Part shown: piece after piece, positions 40,209 to 47,797 of the stretch
Numbering within the stretch: position 1 is the stretch's first letter
How the letters are laid out: each line of letters opens with the position of its first letter
Origin: a virus
Strand: one strand, 5' to 3'
IMG/VR virus record: IMGVR_UViG_3300034072_002211
Coordinates: 1 to 64,000 of that record
Length of the DNA stretch: 64,000 bases
The notes under the pieces: model-generated
Told to the model about the DNA's origin: nothing
Databases searched by the model: none
Seen by the model: the letters and a program-made list of their open reading frames with translations, nothing else
Translations under genes and position numbers: made by a program

Positions 40209-40492
40209 TCGGAGATAGGCTTGCCGCCTGTTAGCTCATAGACCTTGAACTTGTCGGTCTTGAAGAGCTTGTTGAGCTTTTCAGCCAGATTGAAAGCATG
40301 GCCAGGATTGCTGAAGCTGACCTTCTTATACTTGGGACCTGGATAGTTGACCAAGCTGTTGATCGATCTCAGGTTAATAGGCTTGCCCTCATAGAAGACA
40401 GCATAGATCGCCTCAGCCTCCAAGACCTGTTCAGCCTTGTAGGTCTTGGGATCTGTGTAGTCCAGGAGAATCTTAGGCTTTGGACGCGACAT
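40205..40492 (-). CDS. Small conserved phage protein, 95 aa
   Basis: ATG 40492 is chosen because GAGAGG and GGAA precede it, and it follows a late promoter by 27 bases. The C-terminal part 'KKVSFSNPGHAFNLAEKLNK' then 'FKVYELTGG' is a recognisable phage pattern (F-x-N-x-G-H-A-x-N-L-A-x-x-L-N). Basic N-terminus. Unknown function. Confidence 0.6.
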   Translation of the reverse strand: MSRPKPKILLDYTDPKTYKAEQVLEAEAIYAVFYEGKPINLRSINSLVNYPGPKYKKVSFSNPGHAFNLAEKLNKLFKTDKFKVYELTGGKPISE

Positions 40493-40518
40493 TTCCAACC
40501 TCTCTATTAAGCACATGG

Positions 40519-40527
40519 TTATTTATC
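40519..40527 (-). promoter_or_regulatory. T4-type late promoter, - strand
   Basis: GATAAATAA on the - strand, 27 bases upstream of ATG 40492. It is adjacent to the divergent early promoter of coaE, so this 40-base gap serves both directions. Confidence 0.55.
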
Positions 40528-40530
40528 CAA

Positions 40531-40558
40531 TTGACACTTTGGAGACCAGTGCTAGATA
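40531..40558 (+). promoter_or_regulatory. Sigma-70-like promoter of the coaE-coaD operon
   Basis: TTGACA, a 16-base spacer and TAGATA, then GGACAG and the ATG at 40565. The last 15 bases are the same as before cysS. Confidence 0.65.
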
Positions 40559-40564
40559 GGACAG

Positions 40565-41152
40565 ATGGAAGAGTTCACTCGCATCGTAGGACTGACCGGC
40601 GGCATGGGCGCAGGCAAGAGCACCCTCGTCGAAGTCATCAGGAAAGCTAGTATTCCAGTCTTTGATGTGGACGCAGAGGTCCATGCCCTCTATGAGAATC
40701 CAGAGATCGCAGACCATATTGGCTGGTTGATCGGCTTGCCAAAGCCAGTGACCCGGCAGCTGGTCAGCCAGGAGATCGTCAAGTGTCCTGATCTTTTGCC
40801 CATCGTGGAAGAAGCCATGATGCGGAATCTGGAGCAGGAACTCCGGCGGCGACTTCTCCAACCCTATGACCCATTCCTCGTCATCGACGCTCCCCTGCTC
40901 TTTGAAATGGGCTGGGACAAGCGTTGCGACATGATCATCGCCATTCAGTGCCCAAGAGAGATCCGGGAAGCACGGGTGATTCAGCGCCCCAACATGACGC
41001 AGGAGAAGATGAAGCTGCTCATGGACAAGCAGGTGGACGAAACATTCCGCCTCATGAACAGCCACTTCATCATCCACAACGACAAAAGCATCGAAGAGGC
41101 CAAGGCCAAGATGGCCGGTATCATCGAGCACCTCAAGGATTTCTACGCATGA
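40565..41152 (+). CDS. coaE: Dephospho-CoA kinase
   Basis: A 195-residue kinase that phosphorylates the 3'-OH of dephospho-CoA, the last step of CoA synthesis. It has the P-loop 'GLTGGMGAGKST' (9-20), the CoaE-specific 'VFDVDAEVHALY' and the lid region 'REARVIQRPNMTQEKM'. Length and motifs are normal. It is followed by coaD with an ATGA overlap. It stands on the + strand between - strand operons. Confidence 0.93.
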   Translation: MEEFTRIVGLTGGMGAGKSTLVEVIRKASIPVFDVDAEVHALYENPEIADHIGWLIGLPKPVTRQLVSQEIVKCPDLLPIVEEAMMRNLEQELRRRLLQPYDPFLVIDAPLLFEMGWDKRCDMIIAIQCPREIREARVIQRPNMTQEKMKLLMDKQVDETFRLMNSHFIIHNDKSIEEAKAKMAGIIEHLKDFYA

Positions 41153-41673
41153 GCACGATCGCACTCTACGCTGGATCCTTTGATCCCCTGACCCGTGGTC
41201 ACCTGGATATTGTGAGTAAGGCGGTTCAGACTTTTGAGACCACGCATGTGGCAGTGGGTCGCAATGCCACGAAGAAGGGCTTCTTTGCGGTGGAAAAGCG
41301 ATTGGAGCTCATCAAGAGCGCGATCGAGGAATGGGAGAATCCCATCCTGGCTCAGGCTCTGGCACATGGTCGTCTTCTGATCGGAGACTATGCGGGCATT
41401 TCCATTATCAAGTATGCCCATGAGATTGGCGCTACTCACATCGTGCGCGGCTTGCGTCAGGCAGGCGACTTCAATGATGAGTTCACACTCACGGGAGCGG
41501 CGGCCCATCTGGACCACACTGTGATCTTCACGCACTTCATCGGCAAGGAGAAATACCTCCATGTTTCGAGTGGTGTTGCGCGAGAGCTCGCCAGTCTTCA
41601 AGAGGACATCAGCTGGTTGGTAACACCCAGCGTGGAAAAGGCTCTGAAGGACGAATTCGCCTCCAGAGCCTAA
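41149..41673 (+). CDS. coaD: Phosphopantetheine adenylyltransferase
   Basis: A 174-residue enzyme that makes dephospho-CoA from phosphopantetheine and ATP. 'YAGSFDPLTRGHLDIV' contains the T-x-G-H nucleotidyl-transfer motif (15-18). 'VRGLRQAGDFNDEF' and 'VSSGVARELASL' are specific to CoaD (the latter is the S-S-[ST]-x-x-R-E motif region). It overlaps coaE by four bases and ends five bases before the convergent 41679 gene. Confidence 0.95.
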   Translation: MSTIALYAGSFDPLTRGHLDIVSKAVQTFETTHVAVGRNATKKGFFAVEKRLELIKSAIEEWENPILAQALAHGRLLIGDYAGISIIKYAHEIGATHIVRGLRQAGDFNDEFTLTGAAAHLDHTVIFTHFIGKEKYLHVSSGVARELASLQEDISWLVTPSVEKALKDEFASRA

Positions 41674-41678
41674 ACCAA

Positions 41679-41933
41679 TCAGTAGTCATCGCGGTCGTTG
41701 AGATCTGCGCGACGTTCCTGCCAAGTCTTCTCACCAAACCACTTGCGGGGATTACCGCAACAATAGCTTGAGCAAGGATGAGGGGTGACCGCGTTCTTGC
41801 GGATTGCCACCTCTCCCTCTGGATCACTCCAGCGGGTGAATGGATCAGTAAACCAGCCGTGGGACTTCATCCAACGACGAGTGTGGGCGATTGCGCGTTC
41901 TCGTTGCGCGCGGCGCCAGGACCTATCTCGCAT
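41679..41933 (-). CDS. Small Cys-rich conserved protein, 84 aa
   Basis: ATG 41933 is chosen for its GGAGG site five bases upstream. The C-terminal 'SSYCCGNPRKWFGEKTWQER' is a recurrent motif of small phage and bacterial proteins (C-x-x-x-C-x-N-P-R-x-x-x-G-x-x-T-x-Q-E-x-R), probably zinc binding. The N-terminus is very basic. Nucleic-acid binding is plausible. Confidence 0.65.
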   Translation of the reverse strand: MRDRSWRRAQRERAIAHTRRWMKSHGWFTDPFTRWSDPEGEVAIRKNAVTPHPCSSYCCGNPRKWFGEKTWQERRADLNDRDDY

Positions 41934-41945
41934 GTTAACCTCCAC

Positions 41946-41985
41946 ATGCCTAGGCCCCGGAGCCAATTCCCCGGGGTCAGGGCAT
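41946..41985 (-). terminator. Two-part hairpin before the 41933 gene
   Basis: Inner stem CCCCGG/CCGGGG (41955-41960 with 41971-41976) and outer stem ATGCC/GGCAT (41946-41950 with 41981-41985), with a small internal loop. It lies between the metallophosphatase stop and the ribosome site of the 41933 gene. No T-run. Confidence 0.5.
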
Positions 41986-42020
41986 GAACGGAGGATTGAA
42001 TCCCTGTGTGTTCATATCGC

Positions 42021-42896
42021 CTACTTAGTAGCAACCTCGATTTGAGTCAAGGTAAAGGGTGGATTTTCCCTCGGATAGCCCCGAGCGTTATTGGCATAAA
42101 TCACACCATCAATCTCGGTCATCTTCCGCGTGTGAGTGTGACCATAGATCCAGTAACGAATCTTGTTGTTCACATCCGCATCAAGAACTTGCGACAAGGC
42201 GGTGTTCACGTAGCTGGGAGTCAGCGCATTCCAGACCGTGTTGCCGGGCTTCCACTCCATGATGTCAGCACGTGGGCTCATATGGGTAGCAACCACAATA
42301 CTCTCAATGGCATCGTCCTCACTGGCCAGCTTTACCTGGGATGCTAAGTTGATTGCCTGCTCAGCAGCAAGGCTTTCGGGGCTCTTGAGGTCGAAGTTGG
42401 GATAGCGGGAGTCATTGGAATACTGAACCCACGCGCGCTTGGCCGTGAAGTCAGGAATACCAGCCGTCTCATAGGCCTTGAAATCATACCAGCCCACCGC
42501 TCCAAAGAATGCTACCCCATCCACGAGCAAGCCAGTGTCATGCTTGAGGTGGTAGACGTTTGGATACTTGGCGAGTAGCTGAGTGAAGAAGGCATTGCCC
42601 TGATCTACCGTCATATCATTCTGGTAGTGATCATGGTTGCCTTCCACGACGACCACATACTCATATTCTTCCGCTGCCGCAGCAACCACCTGCCAGCTGG
42701 TCATCATGGTGTTCGCAATATCACCTGCGATCACTAGAACACGGCTGTCTGGGTTCTTAAACTGGCGCCAGTCAATGTAATAGAACATGGACTTGAAAGG
42801 CTCACCGGCCCACATGCGACGCTCAGGGTCGTGAAGCTGAGTCTTGCCGAACCAAGCATCCACGTGGAGGTCAGAGCAGAAATCAATCTTCATCAT
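42021..42896 (-). CDS. Calcineurin-like metallophosphoesterase
   Basis: A 291-residue enzyme with the full metal-site series: 'SDLHVD', 'IAGDIAN', 'EGNHDH', 'ATHMSP' and 'YGHTHTRK'. The substrate may be a nucleotide, cyclic nucleotide or phosphoester. The stop codon is TAG, followed two codons later in frame by TGA. That is notable because the phage encodes a UAG-reading tRNA. Confidence 0.88.
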   Translation of the reverse strand: MMKIDFCSDLHVDAWFGKTQLHDPERRMWAGEPFKSMFYYIDWRQFKNPDSRVLVIAGDIANTMMTSWQVVAAAAEEYEYVVVVEGNHDHYQNDMTVDQGNAFFTQLLAKYPNVYHLKHDTGLLVDGVAFFGAVGWYDFKAYETAGIPDFTAKRAWVQYSNDSRYPNFDLKSPESLAAEQAINLASQVKLASEDDAIESIVVATHMSPRADIMEWKPGNTVWNALTPSYVNTALSQVLDADVNNKIRYWIYGHTHTRKMTEIDGVIYANNARGYPRENPPFTLTQIEVATK

Positions 42897-43114
42897 GACT
42901 TGAAAGATCCTCCACCGATCACAACTTCGGTGACCTGATTGGTATTTTGTAGCTTGCTGATTTCCTGGAGGAGTTCATTCTCCCTCAGGAGCAGCAGAGC
43001 GAGTTCGTTGGCGAGGTCCTGTGCCTCATCCATTGGCATATTGAGAACTGAGGTGCGGGACCGCGCCTGCTGGCGCACTCGGTCCACAAAGCGACGAATA
43101 ACAGGGTGGTTCAC
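42893..43114 (-). CDS. Small coiled-coil protein, 73 aa
   Basis: A short helical protein: a basic N-terminus ('RFVDRVRQQARSRTS') and a Leu-rich coiled coil ('LANELALLLLRENELLQEIS'). It overlaps the genes on both sides by four bases (ATGA). Unknown function. Confidence 0.6.
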   Translation of the reverse strand: MNHPVIRRFVDRVRQQARSRTSVLNMPMDEAQDLANELALLLLRENELLQEISKLQNTNQVTEVVIGGGSFKS

Positions 43115-43578
43115 TTGTCTTGTCCCACCGAGAGATTTGCCTGTGTGTTCAACATGCTAATGTGGTTACTCAGCTCAAGCTTATTGCGGAATGGACCAAC
43201 GCTTTCGTAGTCCACGGTGGTCTTCTGCTTGGGGCAGTAGGCAATGGTCCAGCCGTTGGGATACTTGAGACCCCAATAGCCGGCCGCAAAGACCTGGCGT
43301 CCACCAGTCGTGTAGAGAGGCGGCTTCTCGCTCTGAACCACAATATGCTCATGCTTGACGGGAAAGCCGGCGATGTGGCTGACTTCGTCCTCATCTTGGC
43401 GCTGTTCAAGAGACAGCTTGCCAAACTTCTTCACCACCGCATCATAATCCTCGAACTCAATGCGAGTCGTTGGGCTCATGAAGAGGTAGCCAGGATCGAC
43501 CTTGAATAGAAGGCCTGAAGTGCCTGAATTTGCGCGAATGAGCCAGCTGTTGCTGGTCAATTGGAGCATTTTGCTCAT
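43111..43578 (-). CDS. Conserved T4-like phage protein, 155 aa
   Basis: The features 'GFPVKHEHIVV', 'FAAGYWGLKYPNGWTIAYCP' and 'VGPFRNKLELSNHISML' form a pattern I recognise from many marine T4-like phages, where the function is unknown. It is soluble and beta-rich. GGAG lies nine bases before the ATG. No membrane segment. Confidence 0.65.
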   Translation of the reverse strand: MSKMLQLTSNSWLIRANSGTSGLLFKVDPGYLFMSPTTRIEFEDYDAVVKKFGKLSLEQRQDEDEVSHIAGFPVKHEHIVVQSEKPPLYTTGGRQVFAAGYWGLKYPNGWTIAYCPKQKTTVDYESVGPFRNKLELSNHISMLNTQANLSVGQDK

Positions 43579-43636
43579 AGAAATCTCCAGTTAGTAGCTC
43601 AGTTGTAACTGAACCACTAACCAGAATTCAATAAAC

Positions 43637-44197
43637 TCAGCGGTCTAGAATGGCTTTCAGATGGTCCTGAATCACAGTGGGATTGCCTGAACCATGGAGG
43701 CGTTTCATAACCTGCCCTACTAGATAAGACAACAGAGCAGGGTTGCCATTCTTATAGCCCGTAACGTGAGGAGTATTCTTGCCCAAGGTTTCAGCAATGG
43801 CTTGCCACATTTTGGCCTCAGCATCCTGCCCGGTCTGCATCATATTGTCAATGCGGCCAGCCAGCGGATGATCCAGCCCTACTTGTCGCTCAGCAGTTTC
43901 AGGGATTACCTGACCCGTCGCCGCGTAGGCTTTGTGAAAAATGGGTCGGGTGCGATCCCGCTCGGCAGAAAAGTCGAGCACACCACGGCAGCGCATCACG
44001 CCTTGAACGCAGCCAATCCAGCGGCTGATCTTGTCGATGGGCCATACAAACAGATGCTCCAAGCAGCGATTCATCATCCAGCGGAGATGAGGAAAAGAAG
44101 TGTCGTCAGTCTCTGGAAGTGTGTCCTCAGAGGGGATCATATCCAAGAGACCAACGATGGTCTCCCGGTGTGCTACCCTGAGTGGGAGGTCGCTCAC
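43637..44197 (-). CDS. Conserved phage protein with GatB/YqeY-like tail
   Basis: Residues 35-110 ('KISRWIGCVQGVMRCRGV' and 'ERDRTRPIFHKAY') are a recognisable T4-like phage domain. Residues 150-186 ('GNPALLSYLVGQVMKRLHGS', then 'NPTVIQDHL') match the tail of GatB/YqeY proteins, which in GatB contacts tRNA. The combination suggests a tRNA- or RNA-related role, but this is inference. It ends in TGA and overlaps the 44194 gene by ATGA. Confidence 0.6.
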   Translation of the reverse strand: MSDLPLRVAHRETIVGLLDMIPSEDTLPETDDTSFPHLRWMMNRCLEHLFVWPIDKISRWIGCVQGVMRCRGVLDFSAERDRTRPIFHKAYAATGQVIPETAERQVGLDHPLAGRIDNMMQTGQDAEAKMWQAIAETLGKNTPHVTGYKNGNPALLSYLVGQVMKRLHGSGNPTVIQDHLKAILDR

Positions 44198-44628
44198 AGG
44201 GCCTCCGCAGGGGCTTCTGAGGGGCGATAATAGTCCTTGGAAGCCTTGCTGTCTAGGCGGTGTTCGTCATTTTTGTCGTTGGCCCAAGCCGAAACGATGA
44301 AGCCCTCGCGAGCCAGAACGTATGAATAGTCATACTGCTCGTTGAGGTTGTGAACGCGGATCAGCATTTTCTGAATCTTGTTCAGCGACACACCGAACTC
44401 GTTGATCTGCTCGTAGATCTCCACCAGCGTGTTGCTGGGGTGGAAGATTTCCTCGCGGCTCGGCAGCGGGATGATGCCCCGGCGATCCTCGATCAACTGT
44501 TCAGCGGCATGGTAGGTAATGTCAACGTCGTTGATCTGGCCAATGAATTCAGCGCACATTGCGCCAAGGTTTTCAGGAAAGTAGATCTTGTTGTGGTAAC
44601 GACGCAGATTGGGACGTGGCTTTGCCAT
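44194..44628 (-). CDS. Conserved hypothetical protein, 144 aa
   Basis: A 144-residue soluble protein with 'DVDITYHAAEQLIEDRRGII' and 'REGFIVSAWANDKNDEHRL'. This pattern occurs in uncharacterised phage proteins ('vvTaWaNdknDxH'). Charged ends, no membrane segment. It lies three bases after the CYTH gene and shares its promoter. Confidence 0.6.
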   Translation of the reverse strand: MAKPRPNLRRYHNKIYFPENLGAMCAEFIGQINDVDITYHAAEQLIEDRRGIIPLPSREEIFHPSNTLVEIYEQINEFGVSLNKIQKMLIRVHNLNEQYDYSYVLAREGFIVSAWANDKNDEHRLDSKASKDYYRPSEAPAEAL

Positions 44629-44631
44629 GAT

Positions 44632-45192
44632 TTAGGCGATCTCCTTGAGCAACTTTTCTACGAGCTTGCGCTCGCAGAGCTTGCGGTTCTTGAACCGACT
44701 ATCATCTTCTGGGACTGCATAAACGAGGTAGTCCCTGACAAGCGGATGAAGTCGATCGGGAGGTCCTGCGTCAGCGGGAACCTCAAACTCCGCCATAGCC
44801 AAGTAGATGCCTTGTTCGTCTTTGAAGAGATCAATTTCCCACACGCCTGCGGTGTTATTGCAGGGTAGCAGGTATCGGGTCTTGGAAAGTTTGTGGTCGG
44901 CCTCACTCCATGCGAGGTCAAAGTCCTCCGTGCTCATTGGCATCTCGAGTTCGAGACAACCGGGTTGCTGCGTCAGATCATATTTGTAGGTGAAGATGCG
45001 TTCAACCTTGGGCTTGTCTGCTTCAGCATGAAAAGCCCATTCGCGCTTGCGGATACGACCTCCCTTGCCCAGGTAAGCCTGAGCGATATCGGCTCGACCG
45101 ATCAGCAAACCCGAAGTGGTGATGGGCTGAAGACGCGCATACAGTTCTTCGGGTGAGCGAAGGACATACTTGAATTCACGTTCGATAGGCAT
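44632..45192 (-). CDS. CYTH-domain phosphohydrolase-like protein
   Basis: A 186-residue CYTH protein (triphosphate tunnel fold). The N-terminal 'IEREFKYVL' is the E-x-E-x-K signature, followed by basic strands ('GGRIRKREW', 'TYKYDL') and acidic strands ('LELEMP', 'WEIDLF', 'MAEFEVP'). Members hydrolyse triphosphates such as thiamine or inorganic triphosphate, or make cAMP. The substrate is not evident. It has its own promoter. Confidence 0.85.
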   Translation of the reverse strand: MPIEREFKYVLRSPEELYARLQPITTSGLLIGRADIAQAYLGKGGRIRKREWAFHAEADKPKVERIFTYKYDLTQQPGCLELEMPMSTEDFDLAWSEADHKLSKTRYLLPCNNTAGVWEIDLFKDEQGIYLAMAEFEVPADAGPPDRLHPLVRDYLVYAVPEDDSRFKNRKLCERKLVEKLLKEIA

Positions 45193-45217
45193 GCAACTTT
45201 CCCCTACGCTCCAGCGT

Positions 45218-45246
45218 TATATGCTGCCAGTGGAAGTGCGGGTCAA
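45218..45246 (-). promoter_or_regulatory. Sigma-70-like promoter of the CYTH gene
   Basis: TTGACC, a 17-base spacer and CATATA (or ATATAA at 18 bases), with a leader of about 20 bases. Confidence 0.5.
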
Positions 45247-45276
45247 CACCAAACACTGGCATTGCCCGCACCGCTG

Positions 45277-46323
45277 TTAATCCTGACTGTACGCGGCCTG
45301 AAGCAGCGTCGCATAGTCGTTAGGGTTGCTGGCCAATCGGGGCAGATTCATTTCCTCGCAGAACTTGAGAAACCAAATACCCACGCCAGTCTTCTTCGGC
45401 TGCTGAACCGCTTCGAGGATCACAGAATCCATAAGAGCTTTGATCTCATCGGGTTGTGCCCGGAGGTCGATGAGCTCTTGGTTGCGCTTGTAGGCGTCCT
45501 GGACCTTGATCATGTTGCCTTCGTGATCTTCCCATTCATCCTGCATGAACAGAGTCCAGTCGTAACCGCGACCATGGCGGTCTTCGTAGGCTTCCTTGAT
45601 GCCGGGCTTCTTGGAAGAGCCGTTCTCACGGACACCAGGTTTGGCAGACATGATGTTGTCCGAGGAGTCACCGCGAATGATCTTCTTGAAGAGTTCATAC
45701 TCTGGATCAGGTGGGCTGATCTTTTCGGTGACCTTCTTCTTGACCTCGCGAATCTTGCCAGTCTTACCTTCAATCTTTTCGGTGACCGTGCGCTCCTTGG
45801 AAGCTGGCTTGCCGTTCTCATCCAGGATTTCATCCTTGGAAATTGTCCAGCCCTTGACGCCATCGTAGATCTTTACCTTGTCCGAGAGCAGCTGATAGAA
45901 ATCGCTGTCGCCGGAGAGGATCACATGGTTGTCATCGGGATGAAGGTCAATCCAGCGAGCAATGAAGTCATCTGCTTCACAGCCCACAGACTCGAGAATA
46001 GTCACGTTGGTGCGCTTCTTGAGGAACTCGATGAGATGCTTCATGGCATCAAAGTAGAGCTCATCTTCCTCACGCTCAGCCTTAGTCTTGAGAGCATCCT
46101 GAACGCGGCGGTGTGCCTTATAGTCTGGGTAGACTTCTTTACGCCAGGAACTCTTGTCTAGAGCAACCACAACGTGGCTGGCTCCAAACTTGCGCCACAT
46201 CATGCGAAGGCTGTTGAAGCAGATGTGGAGGGCCATACCGGCCTTGGTTGCTGCGTCGCCCATGGTGGCGTGCTTGCAGCGATGGAATAGGTTGCTTGCG
46301 TCTACGATCGCGTAGGTTGCCAT
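45277..46323 (-). CDS. RNase H / 5'-3' exonuclease, T4 Rnh type
   Basis: A 348-residue FEN-1-family nuclease. Metal-binding acidic motifs are 'AIVDASNLFHRC', 'GCEADDFIARW', 'ILSGDSDFYQLL' and 'IIRGDSSDNI'. T4 RNase H removes RNA primers and flaps from lagging-strand fragments; this one is about 45 residues longer and has an insert around residues 165-200. ATG 46323 has AGGAG seven bases upstream, inside an inverted repeat. Works with the clamp and polymerase at 59-63 kb. Confidence 0.88.
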   Translation of the reverse strand: MATYAIVDASNLFHRCKHATMGDAATKAGMALHICFNSLRMMWRKFGASHVVVALDKSSWRKEVYPDYKAHRRVQDALKTKAEREEDELYFDAMKHLIEFLKKRTNVTILESVGCEADDFIARWIDLHPDDNHVILSGDSDFYQLLSDKVKIYDGVKGWTISKDEILDENGKPASKERTVTEKIEGKTGKIREVKKKVTEKISPPDPEYELFKKIIRGDSSDNIMSAKPGVRENGSSKKPGIKEAYEDRHGRGYDWTLFMQDEWEDHEGNMIKVQDAYKRNQELIDLRAQPDEIKALMDSVILEAVQQPKKTGVGIWFLKFCEEMNLPRLASNPNDYATLLQAAYSQD

Positions 46324-46328
46324 AAGGA

Positions 46329-46365
46329 AACTCCTGAGTGTCACCTAATGTAACACTCAGGAGTT
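46329..46365 (-). promoter_or_regulatory. 13-bp inverted repeat holding the ribosome site of the exonuclease
   Basis: A perfect 13-bp repeat (46329-46341 with 46353-46365) and an 11-base loop. The AGGAG of the 46323 start is in the promoter-distal arm, so folding would hide it. No T-run; it may be a terminator for the 46382 gene, a translational switch or both. Confidence 0.55.
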
Positions 46366-46381
46366 CAGGGAATCATTATTC

Positions 46382-47236
46382 TTAGCGGTATTCCGTCAGA
46401 CCGTCATCGCGCTTGAAACGATGGCTTCCGGCTAGTGGCATGGGATCTGCTGATCCATCATCAATGCCGCCCATCTCTTCAATGTCGAGCATCTGTCGCA
46501 TGGCTGATTCAAACCACTTGTCAACAATCTCGTCTGGGCTTCGACCTTCCCAACCTTTGCTCTCAAGGAACTGAACAAAGTATTCGTTCCAGTCTAGCTC
46601 AACTGCCATCTGAACATTTTCGCCCTGGATCCTCTGATCAGCGCCAACGACGTTGAACCAAGGCTCGCGCAGCAAGGTAGCAACTTCCTTGTCGTGCTGG
46701 TTCTCAGTGATATTGCCCCACTTGAGCTCCAACCCTAGCCTCTTGACCTGGTAATCAATGGACGTCTTGTCATCGAACTGTAGATCCAAGAGCTCGTGAT
46801 CGGCTTCCTCTTCGGTCTTCTTGCCGAACCTGACGTCTAATTTTAGTTTTTCGCGCCGATAAGCCTCAGTGTCCTTGACTTCAAAAGAGAGTTCAAAGAG
46901 CTTGTATTCCATCTCTTCGGCGGTGATTCGCCCGTAACGATTCAGATATTTGGCAATTTCACGTTCGCGTTCAGACTCGGTGAGCTTGATGTCGTTTTCC
47001 AGTAGGCCCAAACCGTAGTCGAACTCGCCAATCTTGTGGTAGCGATAGTCCAAGCGCAGCTTGTCAGTGCGATACTCCTTGGAGTCCTTGTCCTCATGGT
47101 CGATATCCAGAAGACGATAGGCAAGGTCTTCACCTTCCCAATAGTATTCGGCTTCGGCTACTGCCCTGCGGGTGCCCGTCAATCCCCAGTTGGCTGGCCA
47201 CCAGCCGAATGGAATAATGCGTTTGATCTTCGCCAT
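46382..47236 (-). CDS. Internally repeated protein, 284 aa
   Basis: A soluble, charged protein with at least three copies of a 35-40 residue unit. The best copies are 'KEYRTDKLRLDYRYHKIGEF', 'EAYRREKLKLDVRFGKKTEE' and 'IDYQVKRLGLELKWGNITEN', each followed by an acidic helix. The units look like a helical repeat scaffold. The C-terminal 80 residues are different. No family recognised. Confidence 0.65.
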   Translation of the reverse strand: MAKIKRIIPFGWWPANWGLTGTRRAVAEAEYYWEGEDLAYRLLDIDHEDKDSKEYRTDKLRLDYRYHKIGEFDYGLGLLENDIKLTESEREREIAKYLNRYGRITAEEMEYKLFELSFEVKDTEAYRREKLKLDVRFGKKTEEEADHELLDLQFDDKTSIDYQVKRLGLELKWGNITENQHDKEVATLLREPWFNVVGADQRIQGENVQMAVELDWNEYFVQFLESKGWEGRSPDEIVDKWFESAMRQMLDIEEMGGIDDGSADPMPLAGSHRFKRDDGLTEYR

Positions 47237-47245
47237 ATTAACCTC

Positions 47246-47797
47246 TTACTTAACTGGAGTATTTACCCCAATCATGTTGAGGATCTGGGTTGTGCGATCA
47301 ACGTAAGGATCGTTGGTTACGCGGGTATATGCGACTTTGTGGCTGTCCAGCATATTCTGGATCAAGCAGTCGACCTCAACGGCTTCTTCTGCGGTCTGAT
47401 TGCGACCAGCGGCTTGATACGCAAAGTCCCGACCAATTAGGAAGTTGTGATTGTCGTAGCTGTTGAAGACTTCCATGGTGAAGTCATCGAACGTCTCAAA
47501 GTAGTCTGGGGTCTTGTAGATCAGACCAAGCAGGAGGGGAGAGTCGGTGATCACCCATTCAACCTGCCCCTTGAGGCGCTGAACCCTGCGATTCTGCTTG
47601 GCCAAAATGTAGAGCTGATCACTCAGCACATTGGTGCGCTTTTCCCACGTCATATCCTTGGCATACTCGGTGACGAGTTCTACCTCAATTTGACGCTTCT
47701 TCATTTCAAAGAAGAGACCAGCGGCAGTTGTGGACTTGCCCGCTCCTGGACCTCCGAAAACGTTCAGAACTTTTAGTTTTCCGTGTTCTTTGACCAT
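47246..47797 (-). CDS. P-loop AAA/kinase-like protein
   Basis: A 183-residue ATPase with Walker A 'FGGPGAGKSTTA' and 'VEWVITDSPLLLGL'. It resembles the small NadR-like/AAA kinases common in phages, which may phosphorylate nucleosides or nicotinamide riboside. The rest fits a single kinase domain. It overlaps the HNH gene by 25 bases. Confidence 0.75.
   Translation of the reverse strand: MVKEHGKLKVLNVFGGPGAGKSTTAAGLFFEMKKRQIEVELVTEYAKDMTWEKRTNVLSDQLYILAKQNRRVQRLKGQVEWVITDSPLLLGLIYKTPDYFETFDDFTMEVFNSYDNHNFLIGRDFAYQAAGRNQTAEEAVEVDCLIQNMLDSHKVAYTRVTNDPYVDRTTQILNMIGVNTPVK

Noticed and set aside
40924-41148. Longer N-terminus for coaD
   Set aside because: It would overlap coaE in a His-rich, non-family frame. 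The start at 41149 overlaps the coaE stop by ATGA and begins at the family's first strand.
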